Below are positions 28,236-40,623 of a DNA stretch of 64,000 nt, in pieces. Origin of the DNA: Chamaea fasciata. Lineage: Eukaryota; Chordata; Aves; Passeriformes; Sylviidae. Under the pieces are notes generated by a model. That model made no database searches. It was not told where the DNA came from and was given only the letters and a program-made list of their open reading frames with translations. Numbering within the stretch: the stretch's first letter is position 1; the number at the start of each line of letters is the position of its first letter. Position numbers and translations under genes: made by a program. Location: assembly GCA_029207755.1 (NCBI GenBank), contig JARCOQ010000017.1, positions 11,482,945-11,546,944 on the forward strand, in the 5' to 3' direction.

Positions 28236-30624
28236 CTGAGTTCATGGTCGTTACTTTTATAAACAGCCACATTTAAATTATTTATCACGAGCACTGGGGA
28301 ACATCAGAAGTGTCTTAATGCTGAAAGTGACTTTGGATCTGGGGTACCTGTATTTCAGATGAATGAAAATACAATTAATCTTATTTTAAATATCCTTGTG
28401 TATTATTCTGAAGATGTTCTTGCAGCCCATGCTCCATCGCTGGGCTACAGCAGAATTAAATAACTCAAGACCAAGTAGAGATATTTCCTTACAGTCACAC
28501 CCCTACATGTTCTCCCACTCACCATCCCCTGAACAGAAGAGGAAATATTAGGATAATTACTGTATATGAATTGTTTTTCGTCTTCACAGTTTGGAAGGAC
28601 TATAATAAAAAACTGGAGAACTGCAGAGCAGAAGCTGTCAGATTGATGGGATAAGGGGTCGACCTGTTCCTGCCCAGAGAAAGCTCTGAGCAGCAGAGCT
28701 TTTATAGGAAGTTGTGAGGAAAATCCTCTTTAGACTCCTCTCAGGAAATGTTCAGCCCCATCTGAGGCCAGCTGGGAGATGAAGGGTCAGTGTGCAAGGG
28801 GAAAGGGATCCAGGGAAGCATGGTCACATCCACCAGGAGAAGGCATCCCACCAGGATTTACATGGGACAGGACCTTCTGCACCATCCCCTGCTGGGCAGA
28901 GAGGCTGCTCAGTCCTTTGTCTCAAACCTGTGCTTGCCTTAATGCCTTCAGCAACTGGACAGAGCTTGGCATCACACTGAGAGGGAATTAATGGGAGAAA
29001 TAAACCCCACTCAACCCAAAGGCAGAACACCTCACCAGACAACAGCAAAGGGGACACGTTTGATCTCAGCTGGATGAATGAAACACACAGAGGAGGAAAA
29101 ACCACCTCGTTCTTGTGTGTTAGGCGTGCCACAGTCAGTTCACAATAGGTTACTCATGTTATCTTTTTGATCTCCCTCTGAGGGAATGGCACCCACTTCT
29201 GGAAATGGTGTTTTGAGGGAATTTCACAAATGGGGCAGCATGCAGAACAGACTGAAAGAAAAGGGAAGAGGCTGGAAGAACTGAAGCTTGAAATAACTGG
29301 ATTTATTAAGGTTAGCCTAAGAACAGTCTGGATGGTTCTACAGGAGAAGAATTCTGAGCCTGTCAGAGCTCATAAAAAGCTAAAATTCTCCCCAAGACTC
29401 CCTCCCCCTTACTCCCCCTGCCCTTCTGCTTTTCATACACACATCTGTAAGTCAATGTAATGGACTCATTATAGGAAATAATTTTATCACTTAGATGTGG
29501 CATGTAAATATTGCAATCTCTCCAAACGTGTGTAATCGGCTAGGATGCAATTAAAGAAATCAGAGTGAAAATTTAGAAAAAATCCCTACCAATTTTATGT
29601 ACAGATGCATTTGCTGGAAAAGGCATTATTCACTGAATGCAGTTAAGGTGCAGTAAATCGACTTCGAGAAAAATCACAAGACTTTTCAATAAAAAGACAA
29701 AATAGCAACACTGCTAAGACAGCAGGTGGTAAAACGAGATACAGGAATGTTCCCCCATATAAAGAAATAAAACAAAACAAAGCTGTGTGATTTTACTGCT
29801 CTTTTCCAGCAGAAAAACATCCCTAAAGGACTCAGAAAATAGGCTCCTAAATTTGCTCATATGGAGTACCAAAGATTGAAAGGCAAACTTTGAAATACAT
29901 TACTCAGAAAAACCAGAGCAGGGATGGTGCTTAGTCTTAAAGAAGGGATTTTTTTTCTGGTTTCAGCTTGTCAATGCAATTTGGGTCTAGGCCACAACAT
30001 AGTTGGGGGACCTGATACAGGACATTCGATTAAATCCAGTAGTTTGCATCTGGAGCAATTTGCTCCTGAATACTTTCTGGGCATCCTTCAAAAGCATTGA
30101 GAACCTGTCAGTGGGAAACAGAAACCCAAGCATTATGAAAGGGGGAACTATTGTGTTTTTAAAATAACACCCATGGGAAGAATGTCAAGAGTCTCTTGTG
30201 AAAACTGGAGGTAAAAGCTTGAAGATCCCACAGGGAGGTAATGAGTACCTGCTGGACCCTCTGCAAGGCAGGATTCACTGTTTCTGTAAGTGATGCCAAT
30301 GGCTGCTGCCAGCAGAGGAGCCTGGCAGGATGAGTGGCAGGATGAAGGAGCAGCTGGCACTTCTGCCAGCAACAGGTAAGGCAGTGTGGGCTCAGAAGAG
30401 AAATTGGTTCATCTGTGCTGGTGCTTTGCACCAAACACAAATTCACTGAGATGGAAGAGAGTGATGAGTACAGAACTCCAAGGCAGGGAGCAACCTGCAG
30501 GTGAGTGTCCCACGTCAGCATTCAGAGCAGGACCCAGCTCAGGCAGCCAGCAAGGGTCCCTGTAAGGTTCCATTCCATGGGTGCCTGGGCAGCTCCCTGC
30601 CCCTGAGTGACCAGGGAAGGGTTG

Positions 30625-31146
30625 GCACCCCTGGGCTGGGCACTGGTGAGGTCACACCTGGAGTCCTGTGTCCAGTCCTGGGCCCCTCGCTGCAGGAAAG
30701 ACCTCGAGGGGCTGGAGGGTGTCCAGAGAAGGGAATGAACCTGGGGAAGGGGCTGCACACTCAGTCATGTGAGGAGCAGCTGGAGTTGTTTAATCTGGAA
30801 AAAAGGAAGCTCAAGGGGGACCTTCTCCCTCTCCACAGCTCCCTGATAGGAGGGGGCAGCCAGGTGGGGGTGAGGCTGGGGACAGGACAAGAAGAAATGA
30901 CCTCAAGCTGGGCCAGGGGAGGTTCAGGCTGGACATCAGGAGGAATTTCTTCTCAGAAAGGGTGGTGGTCAGGCATTGGAAGGGGCTGCCCACAGAGGTG
31001 GTGGAGTCACCATCCCTCGAGGTGTTCAAGAAATGACTGCAGATGGCACCCAGTGCTCTAGACCGGTTGATAAGGTGGTGAGTGCTAAAAGGTCAAACTC
31101 CATGGTCTTGGATGTCTTTTCCAACCTTAACAATTCTGTCATTCTG
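30625..31146 (+). mobile_element. CR1 LINE fragment, end of ORF2 plus 3' UTR
   Basis: One of the longest CR1 copies here. It begins near CTGGGCACTGGTGAGGTC, passes through GGTGTCCAGAGAAGGGAATG, GAGGTGGTGGAGTCACCATC and GAGGTGTTCAAGAAATGACT, and ends TTTTCCAACCTTAACAATTC. This covers the degenerate end of the reverse transcriptase frame and the 3' UTR. Residual peptide such as [13 protein letters not shown] is visible, but the frame is broken. It lies in sense on the plus strand, antisense to PTPRT, about 590 bp beyond exon B in gene direction. Confidence 0.95.
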
Positions 31147-31738
31147 CAAATCCTCCACTCTGCAGCAGGACCTGCTTGTTTATGCCAACAAAGCCTCACC
31201 AAATCAAAATTCCTTTTTTCTGGACTAGATTACTGCTTTACAGCACAGCCAGCCCACAGCACAGCTGGATTACAAAGGTGAGAAGTGTGTTAAATGCAGA
31301 AACTGAGCAAATACATCCACAAGCACTAAAGACAGGGCAGGCATTCCTACAACAGTTACCAGCAGGCCTTGCTCATCATGGAAGAGAGGGCAGGATGGAG
31401 ACCTGGAGCCTCCTCCAGCCTCGTGTGGGGATGCTCAGTCTCCAGCTCCACATCCCACTGTGCTCCAGAACTGCAAAGGCATCTGAAGTGATGCTGAGAG
31501 GGTAATAACCCCGACAGTGCCAGCCGCAATCCCTCCTGGAGGTTAGCAGCGGGAGGCAAGGAGGCTGCAGCATTCATGAAAGCAGACTGTGAACGGCAGA
31601 AATCAACAGCTCAGTTGGCCTTTTAGTCGGTGCTTGCTTTGTGCAGCTCCATTATCAGAGGAGAATGAGAGAGGAGTGAGGGAAGCCTGGGGAGGAAGGA
31701 GAGGAGGGAAGTGTGGAAAGAAAAGACAAAACACCCAC

Positions 31739-31841
31739 CTGACAGGTGCTCCCCGGGACTGGGCAGGCTTCAGCATGACCGTGATGGTGGTGTCAGTCTC
31801 ATTGAGGGGAGAGTCGGTGTCGTACTCCGGCATGGAGGGCG
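31739..31841 (-). CDS. PTPRT: PTPRT exon B: start of the membrane-proximal FN3-like region
   Basis: On the minus strand TTCTTCTGCTGCAG precedes the exon at 31841, and it ends GTCAG before GTGGGTG. The 103 nt complete the alanine codon opened by exon A and encode [18 protein letters not shown], then [15 protein letters not shown], with two bases of a serine codon completed by exon C. The sequence includes one N-glycosylation sequon (NET). The typical FN3 beta-strand wording (TITVMLKPA) begins the last FN3-like unit before the membrane. The exon length and both phases match its neighbours exactly. The acidic [14 protein letters not shown] stretch favours PTPRT over its paralogues, in my recollection. 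The 103-nt size agrees with the recalled structure of PTPRM, so the gene architecture appears conserved. Confidence 0.97.
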
Positions 31842-34800
31842 CTGCAGCAGAAGAAAGCAACACCTTCATTATGCGCCAGCCTCTGCCTTTGGTAGTGATG
31901 GCAACACTGTAATAACATCTCTCCAATGAAATATCAAAATACTTCCCAGTGTTATGACCAGAATTATCAAAACTGCTTAAATATTTGTGCACTCTTTTTC
32001 CATTCCAATTAAACGGTAATCGGACAATCTTCAAGCTGGCTTTGAAAATTCTGTCCTGAATTTTTAAGACTTCATGAGTCCTTGGGATGGGATCGGATCG
32101 TTCCTGAAGTGTTAAAGGTGATGAAAGAAAACTGCATTGACATTATAAAACAACCCAAACTATTAGGATGAGTGAATCAGTGGCAGAGCTAAGAAAGGCA
32201 CCCCTGAGCCTTTTTCCCTGTTCTGGTCCGTGGATTAGCCCTCTCACATCTTAAGAGATTTTAATGCACAGACTGAAGCTGTGTCCCCTTGATTAGCTGG
32301 AGGGTGTGCTAGGAAACACAAAAGGTGAAAAGACAGGAGCACAAGTTAGCCAGGTTATTTTTGCACCCAAACCCAGGACATTTTTCACTGGGGCTCAAGT
32401 GCTGCTGACTCAACCGGCAGCTGCAGAGATCCCAGTGCCACCCCGGGGCAGTGCCCAGCCATGGCAGCACCATCTCTGATGTGCTCCCCCAAGCAATACA
32501 GACACCCAGTGAGTAAAAACCCACTCAGCCAAACTCTAGTTTCTCCTTCTGCTTTGCTATCTTCTCTTAGGACCATTCCATGAAATTAGGACAGCCTTCC
32601 TTAGGAAATTTATTCCACTTATTACTTCTTCCTTCCCCAGGAGCAGGCATCTGTTTGGGACAAGTTTTACTGCTGAAGACCTGAAGAGACCATGAGATCA
32701 GAGCAGCACCAAATTTGTTCCAAAGATGCAGGTTTTGCTGAAATAACTTTGAAGTATAAAGCAAACAGAAGAATTTACACAAATAGTTCATCTGTAGCTC
32801 ACAAGGGCAAGCTGCATTGTGGGGGATCCCATATTTAATCCTCTCATAGTGATTTCCACTGCAATCCTGTTTACAATCAGGATTTTTATCTAAATGCCTG
32901 AAAACTGTCAAGCATGGGGGCTGCTATTATCAGCTCAGCTGCTGCCTTCCCTGTCAATAAGCTGGGAACATGTTCAGAGTGAATGTCAACCGCTTAAGAA
33001 GGATTTCTCTGGAATAAGGTGCTCTCCATCAAAGGGAAGCAGTGACTCATTGAAAGGAGGCACATCCCCAGTGGTTTTCCACACCAGAGATCACTGCAGA
33101 AGTTGGAGATCGCAGAACAGTTTGGGTTGAAAGGGATCTTAAAATTCATCTCATTCCAACCCCCTGCCATGGGCAGGGACACCTTCTACTATCCCAGGGT
33201 GCTCCAAACCCTCTCCAACCTGCCTTTGGACACTTCCAGGGGCAGCCACAGCTTCTCTGGGCACCCTGTGCCAGGGCCTCACCACCTTCACAAGGAAGGA
33301 TTTCTTCCTGACATCCAACCTAACCCTGCCCTCTGTCAAATTAAAACCATTCCCTGTGTCCTGTCACTCCATCCCTTGTCCCCAGTCCCTCTCCAGCTCT
33401 CCTGGAGCCCCTTTAGGCCCTGGAAGGGGCTCTATGGTCTCCCTGGACCCTTCTTCTCTCCAGGTGAACATCCCCAGCTCTCCCAGCCTGGCTCAGGGCA
33501 GAGGGGCTCCAGCCCTTGGAGCATCTCTGTGGCCTCCTCTGGACTTGATCCAAGAGCTCCATGTCCTTCATGTCCTTCCTGTGCTGAGGACCCCAGAGCT
33601 GGATGCAGAGCTCCAGGTGAGGTCTCAGTAGGGAAGAGGAGAGGAGGAAAATCCTCTCCTTGACCTGCTGGCCTCTGTGGCACAGCAGGAATTGCTGAGC
33701 CCTGCTCTGGCCAGAGGGGACAGCGCTTCAGCACAGCTTTGTGCACCCACAGAAACAAACACACTTACACAGTGCGAGAGCACAGGTGTCCTTCCATGTG
33801 AAAAAACAAATACAGCCTCACAAGGACATTCCTGTCTATGCAAAAATCCTTCTTCTCCCTATTAACCTCAAGGCTGCCTCTCAGAGCAAATTTAATGGTA
33901 GTTTTCAAATTATTTGGAAAATGTATCAAAAACTTGACCGTGCAATGAGATAATCTAATGTCAGAGGCAACCCTAATGCTTGCATGGAGTTTGCACCCAC
34001 CTATTGAGAGCCAGATATTTGGAAGACGGGGGGTAAAAAAGTCAATAAACCAAGCTCAGCGTGCATATATTTGGTGCTCACGCAGGCTGCTAACGCAATT
34101 TGAGCACTCATGGGATGGTAAAACACAAAGAAACTGAATCAGAGGGGGAAAGGCCCCCACACCATTGCTGTGGCTTTTTATTTCTCTGCTCACAAGGGAA
34201 TGGAGTGCAGGTTGTGCTGTCCCTTCACAGCAGGGCTGCAGAAGCCCCAACAGCCCGTGGAGCTGTTTGGACACTTAATGGCTTTTACTTCAAGTGGTTT
34301 TAGTGCTAAATGTGAAGGGTTCAAACCCCGAGCAGAGGGAGGGGATGTTCTTTACTTCCTTAAAATTTACCCTGTCACTTACTGCTCACAACTTGTTATT
34401 ACTAACTGATTTTGAAATGGGCCAGTGGAAAATCTATAGTGTAGTGCAATCTTTTCTACAATAACTAGCCATAATTTCAAGCATTACCAGTATCCTGAAC
34501 GATCCAGATGTGTATTTTGACTTTACTAAAAAAACAGTTAAAACAGTCCAAAAAATGACAGCTTTTCTCTCTGTTAAAGAACCTATTTTAGTGCTATCAA
34601 CTAAATGTTAAAATCCACATATATCTGCCCAATATCACCACTACCATCCTTTTTTTGATAAATGGCCTGTTTCCCCTATTTTTTTCACACCTTCTCTTTG
34701 CCATTGCCTCCTTATTTTAGTGCCTTTCATATTCTTGTCTGCCTCAAGCCCTCACTCTGCTCTTACTCATAAAAAACCTCAAGAAAAACAGCTTTCCTCC

Positions 34801-35193
34801 CTTATTTTTAGTCTCTTTGCACTATTAATTCCATTACTTCATTACACCCATTTTGGTACATCCTGAAAATAAAAACCACATTAGGGAAGGAGCTTCCCCA
34901 GCCAGGCAGATAATGCTAACAATAATTACTCTAAGGGTAGTTCATTTGTGGAACTAATGATGGTTCTCATTTAAAATGCTCCAGAGATATCCAGGGATAT
35001 TTAGGACATCCACAAATTAACCCCTGTGTCTGTAACCCAAATAAACAAAGGTCTGTGGCTGTTTCAAAACTCTGTCTTATGAAACATGGAGAGACATTAA
35101 GCTGAATATTTTTTATAATTTTATGCATCAGTTTTGATCCTAAAGCATGAAGCCTTAGAAATTTATTTTTTTTCTTCTTCTCCAAAGCAGTAC
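31842..35193 (-). other. PTPRT: PTPRT intron between exons A and B (3.35 kb)
   Basis: The shortest intron in the window, bounded by GTACTG just below exon A and TGCTGCAG above exon B. A CR1 copy of nearly 600 bp (33108-33690) makes up about one sixth of it. The remainder shows no gene or other recognisable element. Confidence 0.92.
33108..33690 (-). mobile_element. CR1 LINE fragment, longest copy in the window
   Basis: Reverse-complement CR1. It starts with CAGTTTGGGTTGAAAGGGATC, continues through CCATGGGCAGGGACACCTTC, GGATTTCTTCCTGACATCC and TCTGTGGCCTCCTCTGGACT, and reaches CTCCTTGACCTGCTGGCC. This spans the 3' UTR and part of the reverse transcriptase end on the minus strand. Its long antisense open frames are incidental. 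It is in the same sense as PTPRT. Confidence 0.95.
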
Positions 35194-35395
35194 CTGAAAT
35201 CTTGGTTGCAATCCTGGTGGTTATGGGAGGCCCAAAGCCCTTGACTGTGCTGGCTTTGATGGTGAAGGAGTAGGTGGTGCCTGGGTACAATCCCACAAAG
35301 AGGTGATGGGTCTCATTCCGGAGCTTAAAGACTTTCCCTCTTTGGCTGGACAGGTCAGCACTGGGATCCAGAGACCCAACAGCCTTGTAGGTGAT
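35194..35395 (-). CDS. PTPRT: PTPRT exon A: C-terminal part of an FN3 domain
   Basis: The minus-strand acceptor TTCTTCCTTTGCAG is followed by ATC at 35395 (phase 0). The exon ends ATTTCAG before GTACTG. Its 202 nt encode 67 residues plus one base: [20 protein letters not shown], then a [10 protein letters not shown] block with an N-glycosylation sequon, then [16 protein letters not shown] and [24 protein letters not shown] with the following K-A-S pattern is the F-strand signature of an FN3 domain, so this is the second half of that domain. The first half should be in an exon upstream (beyond 64000), since no matching sequence with splice borders was found in 35396-64000. The exon is continuous in frame with exon B (...[11 protein letters not shown]...). 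Confidence 0.97.
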
Positions 35396-38236
35396 CTGCA
35401 AAGGAAGAACAAGGACAGGAGGGTGAGGAGGGCCCTTCTGCACCTGGCTGTCTCTGCTCCCCTGTTTTGTCGCCTCTCGAGGCCGAACTGCAAACACAAG
35501 GTCAGGGATTATTTCTGTATCTCCCACGAGCGGTTTTGTATTTGGGTGCTGTCAAACAAACATAACAATTTTTCCAAGGCTTTACTTGGGGAAAAAACTA
35601 ATTTCCTCTCTCCACTAAAGCCTCAGCATGTGACGACTTACAACAAAAGATGCAAAGAATTGCTTTTTGTTCCCAAGCTCAGAACTTCTGTAGTCACACC
35701 AGAGCACACAGCACGACCGGCAGGATTTTCATGAGAATCGCCCCTGCAAGCCCCCCCAGCTCATGAAAACCCTCAGTGCAAACATGGATACGTTTCCTTT
35801 GGCAAATCATCTCCTCAAAAGGCAGCTGAAAACAATGGCAGCCTTTCTCTGACAACAAAAGCTTTGGAAGTCTTTCCTGTGCTACAGAGAATACGCTGAA
35901 ATGAAATGATATGTTTAAATGAAATGAGTATCATCGTGTCTTTAGACAAAAAGCCCTTCTCTCTGTGGAAACCAGCTTCTGCTGTCCTTCCCTCATTCTG
36001 AGCCTCAGAGTGCAGATTTACACATCCTGCAGTGTCTGGTTTTCACCTGGTTTAAACCAGGAGGGCTCCAGAGCTGGAGGGATGTCCTGACTGCACCTGG
36101 AGCTGGTGCCAGCAGACCTCGAGTCCTGCCTGAGCTCAGCACGCTCCCCCACGGCAACCCTCCTCATACACAGACACTTCAAGGGAACTCATGACTTATT
36201 TACCAGCCAATTCCTTGCCTGAGTTCCAAATTCAATCCCAAGGCAGCTCAATTTCAACAGAGCTGTCAATATAATGTACCGTGCTCTGCTGCTCTCCTAA
36301 CCTTTTTTGATATTATGGGATCCTCACTTATTTGTAATGAAACACTATGAATAAATCAGTGTGTGTTAATACATGAGGTCTTTTTTTATTAAGGTCTCCA
36401 CAAGAATCTAATTCCCTGCCTTTCTGAAAGAGCCTTTGGAAACCTTTAAGTCCCTTGCTTTATGACAGGAGGAAAATGTTGCATTTTGAGGAAAAATAAA
36501 TATCCAGTGTTTAAAAAGGGAAGCTTTAATAATAACAGGATAAATAAGAGACCAAGACTGATGTTACTGACACCAGAGAAGGGTGAGAGCATGTGAATCC
36601 TGTTATTTGGACAGAGAAGAACAATTTAGACAGAGCTGACATCCACATAAGGCAGTGTAACACAAAGAGGGCATGAATTACACCAGCAACAAGAAAGTAC
36701 AGAAGCAGAACTCTTAACAGAAATCCTAATTAGACAGCTTGCAGGTGATTTCATTGAAAACCAGCTAATTTTTCCAGGAATTACAACTGGGTTTAAATTT
36801 TTATTACGTGCCAGACACCTGAGAAAGGGAGACATCTGAGCATAATGGTTCTTAAGACAAACAAAAAATTAAAAGGAGGAAAATCTCTCCACCCACTGCT
36901 TTTCCCTCAGGGAGCCAGGAACCAGCATGGCATGGGACAGTATTTTGAGAGTTCTTACTGCATCAAGGCACTTCAAGGCAAGGGAATTTGTAAGAAGACC
37001 ATTGGAATTAAACTGAGAAACAAATACTTAAATCAAGAGACATGACCCTGTCCATGCCATAGCCAAAATCCAGAAAGAAAAATGCATTTAATTTAATGTT
37101 ATGTAGGAATGAGCCCATGCATTCTTGTATCCTCTGCTGGCACATCAAGAGCAAGAGAAATAGAAATTCTATAAAATCACAAAGGGGGATGAGCAAAACA
37201 GGAATTGGGGAAAAAGAAAGGGACCTTCCTGCACCTGGAGCACTGAACAGCACATTCACAAGGTGCCCAGGTCAGGCAGTGGTCTTTGCAAAATCAGTGG
37301 TTTTTATTTTCAAGCACATTATTACTGAAAGTTATAAATACAAGTGCAAGATACACTTGTCCTTGATCTCCATCCATATAAATAAATGTATTCAGCTACC
37401 TTCAGCAGTTCTAAAATCATTACAGAAACAGTTATTTTTCCTTATTATTTTTTTTAAAAAAACTATCCCCTTAAGGCAGAAAGAGCTAGAAAAGCTTTCA
37501 AGAAGAAAAAAAAAAGACTAAAGAAGAAAAAATACTCACTGATTTAAAAACAAACAAACCAATCCAGTCTTTATTTTTCTGTTGACTGTAGCAGAGAATG
37601 AGTACAAGGGACCTTAAAGCAACCTGGGTCAACTCACAAGAAGCAGGGAAGGGGGAAACAGCACTTGAGAGAATGTCCCCAGTTTGATATCGTAGTTGGG
37701 TCAATTTTCAGAGCAACTGCTCACTCAAATCTGACTTCAGGATTTCCCAAGACTCTTTTCAGGATATATAAACTTCAGCAGAGAGATCTGGGGCACAGCC
37801 AAATGTGAGTTCACTTCTTCTGCAGCAGAGTCTCTTCCCAGTAGATTCAGACCCTGCTAAACCAGGTGGTGTGAGGGCATTCAGAACAGAACATTTGACT
37901 TGAACACATTAACAGTATCTGGATGCAGCGCAGATAATAGAAACACAACAGCGCAAAGCTGTGCATGTGTCCAGTATCACTCAGGCCAGCAACAGAAATA
38001 TTTACAGGCTGCTAAGTGCAAAGGGTGCAGATACAGTAACCAATTCTTGCTCTCATCAGGTTCCAGCTCTTCTCTGCTTTCCTCCAGGAGGGCTCTGAGC
38101 GACTGGAATGGGCAGGAAAGTGCACAGAGACACTGCCAGGAGAGCCCCTGGGCTGTGTGCCCACCTCTGGGAAGACTCTCCTTGCCACCACGAGGCCCTA
38201 ATCTTCTGCAGGTCTCCAGGCTGCCATTTATAAAAC

Positions 38237-38270
38237 CTTCTACACTCCTCTAGGGCTTCTACACTCCTCC
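38237..38270. repeat. 19-bp partial tandem duplication
   Basis: CTTCTACACTCCTCTAGGG is followed directly by CTTCTACACTCCTCC, about 1.8 copies. A small local duplication. Confidence 0.85.
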
Positions 38271-38419
38271 ACACAAACATTTGTGTGGCTGAGAAGTCTG
38301 TGGATTTCTGGAATTGCTGAGTGCTGCTGGTTAAGCAGCCAAGCCCCAGGTGAACGAGAGGAAGCAGCTCTGGAAACAGAGCTGTCTGCTTGGAAAAGGA
38401 GGAAAACCCTTCCAGCTCA

Positions 38420-38504
38420 GAAAAAAAAAAAAAAACCAAAAAAAAACCAACAAAAAAAACCAAAACAAAAACCCAAAAAAAAACCAAACCAACAACCAAC
38501 CAAT
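38420..38504. repeat. A-rich tract grading into CCAAACCAACAACCAACC
   Basis: About 85 bp of A runs broken by CC and ending in (CCAA)-like repeats. It explains the Lys-rich start of the 211-codon open frame at 38390-39025, which is therefore not credible as a gene. Confidence 0.93.
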
Positions 38505-40596
38505 CATTTTTTTCTCTTCCAAGTGAGCTACCTGCTTGTTTCTTAGCTCCAAGTGCTGCCCTGAGTGTGGATCAACATCTGAGAGCTCTGTCTCAGCCTT
38601 ATTCCTGTCTGGACCTGCAGGCACAGCACAGCAGCTGCCACTCCAGCTGCAGCCACAGCTGTCCCTGCCAGCAGCGTGTCCTGGGGTTGCCTGGCTCCCA
38701 GCCCTGCCCTGCCAACCTCCCCACAGCCAGCAGCAGCTCCAGGGGCTCAAGGCAGTGGGATTTCCCCACTGGAATAACTCAGGAGTGCCACACCCGTGGG
38801 TTTGTGTGTATCCACGGCCCTGGGGCAGGGGATGTCTCCTACGGAAATCAATGTATCACTTATATGTTTATTTGCATGTATCATTCCACTGTTGGAGCAC
38901 AAATGCCCCTGGGTCAGATCCACACAGGCCCAGGAGTGCTCAGAAAGGTGAGGACTGAGTTAGAATCTTCAGAAAAATTAAAATACATAAATCCACACAG
39001 GCAAGAGGCAGAACTGCAAGTTTAGTTTTAAATAAATAGAGGATTTAAAAGTGCCTTAAAAATAAGAGCCTGTGTCAGGAAGCAAGAAAGAGACCTAGTT
39101 CATGGTTCAGGGACATTGCCTTTTGCAAAGTTAGTTAAATTCTAGTCATAATAAAAATGATGTAGCCTTGCTAGAAATTCCTAGAGAGAACAGACAGAGT
39201 TATATACATAAAATTTGCGTAAGAATTTACAAATATTAATGCACATCACCTTTAGCTTAAGATGGGTCCAACACTTTTGGAGAGAGCTCGTGTTTAAGCC
39301 TGATTGGCTAAAAACAGAAGAAAATTCACTGAGAATATGAGAACAAGCATGCTTAGGGAACACAGAATATGGTGCTGTTGCTGTTGTTGCCTTTACTGCT
39401 GCTGATGCCACCACTTTTGCTTGGGACAGGGGGACTTCACTGGCACAAACTGTAACAACCTCTGCCTTCATGAGGCTGATTTAGCCATGCAAAAAAAGAC
39501 TTTGCTCTGGTGAAAAACACAGTTCACTTTTTGTTAAAATTTTAAAAGCCTAATAATAATAAAAATAAGACAATAAGAGACACAAGAAAGCAAAATTACA
39601 GATGTCTGGGTGCCTGGCGTTTCCACCCAAGGCACAGATAACAAAAAAATCTTTCCTTTAAATACTATAGGTTATTGCATATTCATAAATTTCATACATG
39701 ATTTAAACATTCTTTTTGACTTTAGGTGTTTCTGCTTAATTGTAACTTCCCCCCCACCATTTTTTCTTGCACATAAATTTTTCGGGGCTCCACAAAGTTG
39801 CAAATTCTTTGATAACGGGGGCAATAAATTCTTCCTTTTGGAGTTCTTGGTGTTCTTGCTGTTATCTCTATTCAGACAGGATGACGAGAAGAATTGCTTA
39901 ATTGTCTTTCCCATTTTTTGAGCTGGTTCAGATGTTACTAGAAAGCATCTTGCATCATATCGTTTCTATTTTAATATTATGCGATAGCCTAAAAAAATAT
40001 TTATCACACTATTATTAAAAACCCCTATATTATTACAGCATAACTTTCTAACAACACAAAGAGTATTCATTTTAATATTTGCAAAAAGCCAATCGTATAA
40101 TATGTATTTATAACACTTTCATAACTTCCCATCACCTTGTCTTCAATGAAGACACCCCAGAAACTTGACACCACCAAATTACAGCCAGGCAAAAGGAAGG
40201 TGCCAAGAAATTTCCTGTGTCCTCAACTGATTTAAACTCAATTTTCTGAAGCAAGAAAAACTGTAGGGAATCAGAGAGTGAAAAATTCCCAAGAAACCGT
40301 GGAAATTTCCTACTCTGGAGTAATTTATAAAAGCACAAAAACATGTCTGGAGAAGAAATTTGGCACTTCTCTGGAACAAGAAGGATGCTGGAAAAAACAC
40401 CTGTCTTGTGGTTTGTATGCTGAATATTTATCTTAATTTCTTGTTCCAAGTGTCAAAGCATTTCATTACAGAACAAACAAGAGATTCTAATCTAAAAAAA
40501 TGAGATGACTCAATTGCTCGAAAGCAGCTGTTCCAAATTATTTTTAAATAATCTATTTTAAAGACAAGCTGAGCCATCTAATACTTTTGCCTTCTC

Positions 40597-40623
40597 AAAA
40601 AAAAAAAAAAAACCAAAAAACAA
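40597..40623. repeat. Short A tract with CCAAAAAA
   Basis: About eighteen As followed by CC and AAAAAA; a further example of the recurring A-to-CCAAA form. Confidence 0.85.

Noticed and set aside
30501..31061. 186-codon plus-strand open frame
   Set aside because: Most of it lies over the CR1 copy at 30625-31146, mostly not in the reverse transcriptase frame. It is a by-product of the repeat.
33103..33663. 186-codon plus-strand open frame
   Set aside because: It reads the antisense strand of the CR1 copy at 33108-33690.
34967..35527. 186-codon minus-strand open frame taken as one gene
   Set aside because: Only 35194-35395 is coding (PTPRT exon A). The rest is read-through into both introns past clear splice sites.
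38390..39025. 211-codon plus-strand open frame, the longest in the window
   Set aside because: Its start is Lys-rich only because it crosses the A-rich tract at 38420-38504; the remainder shows no domain.
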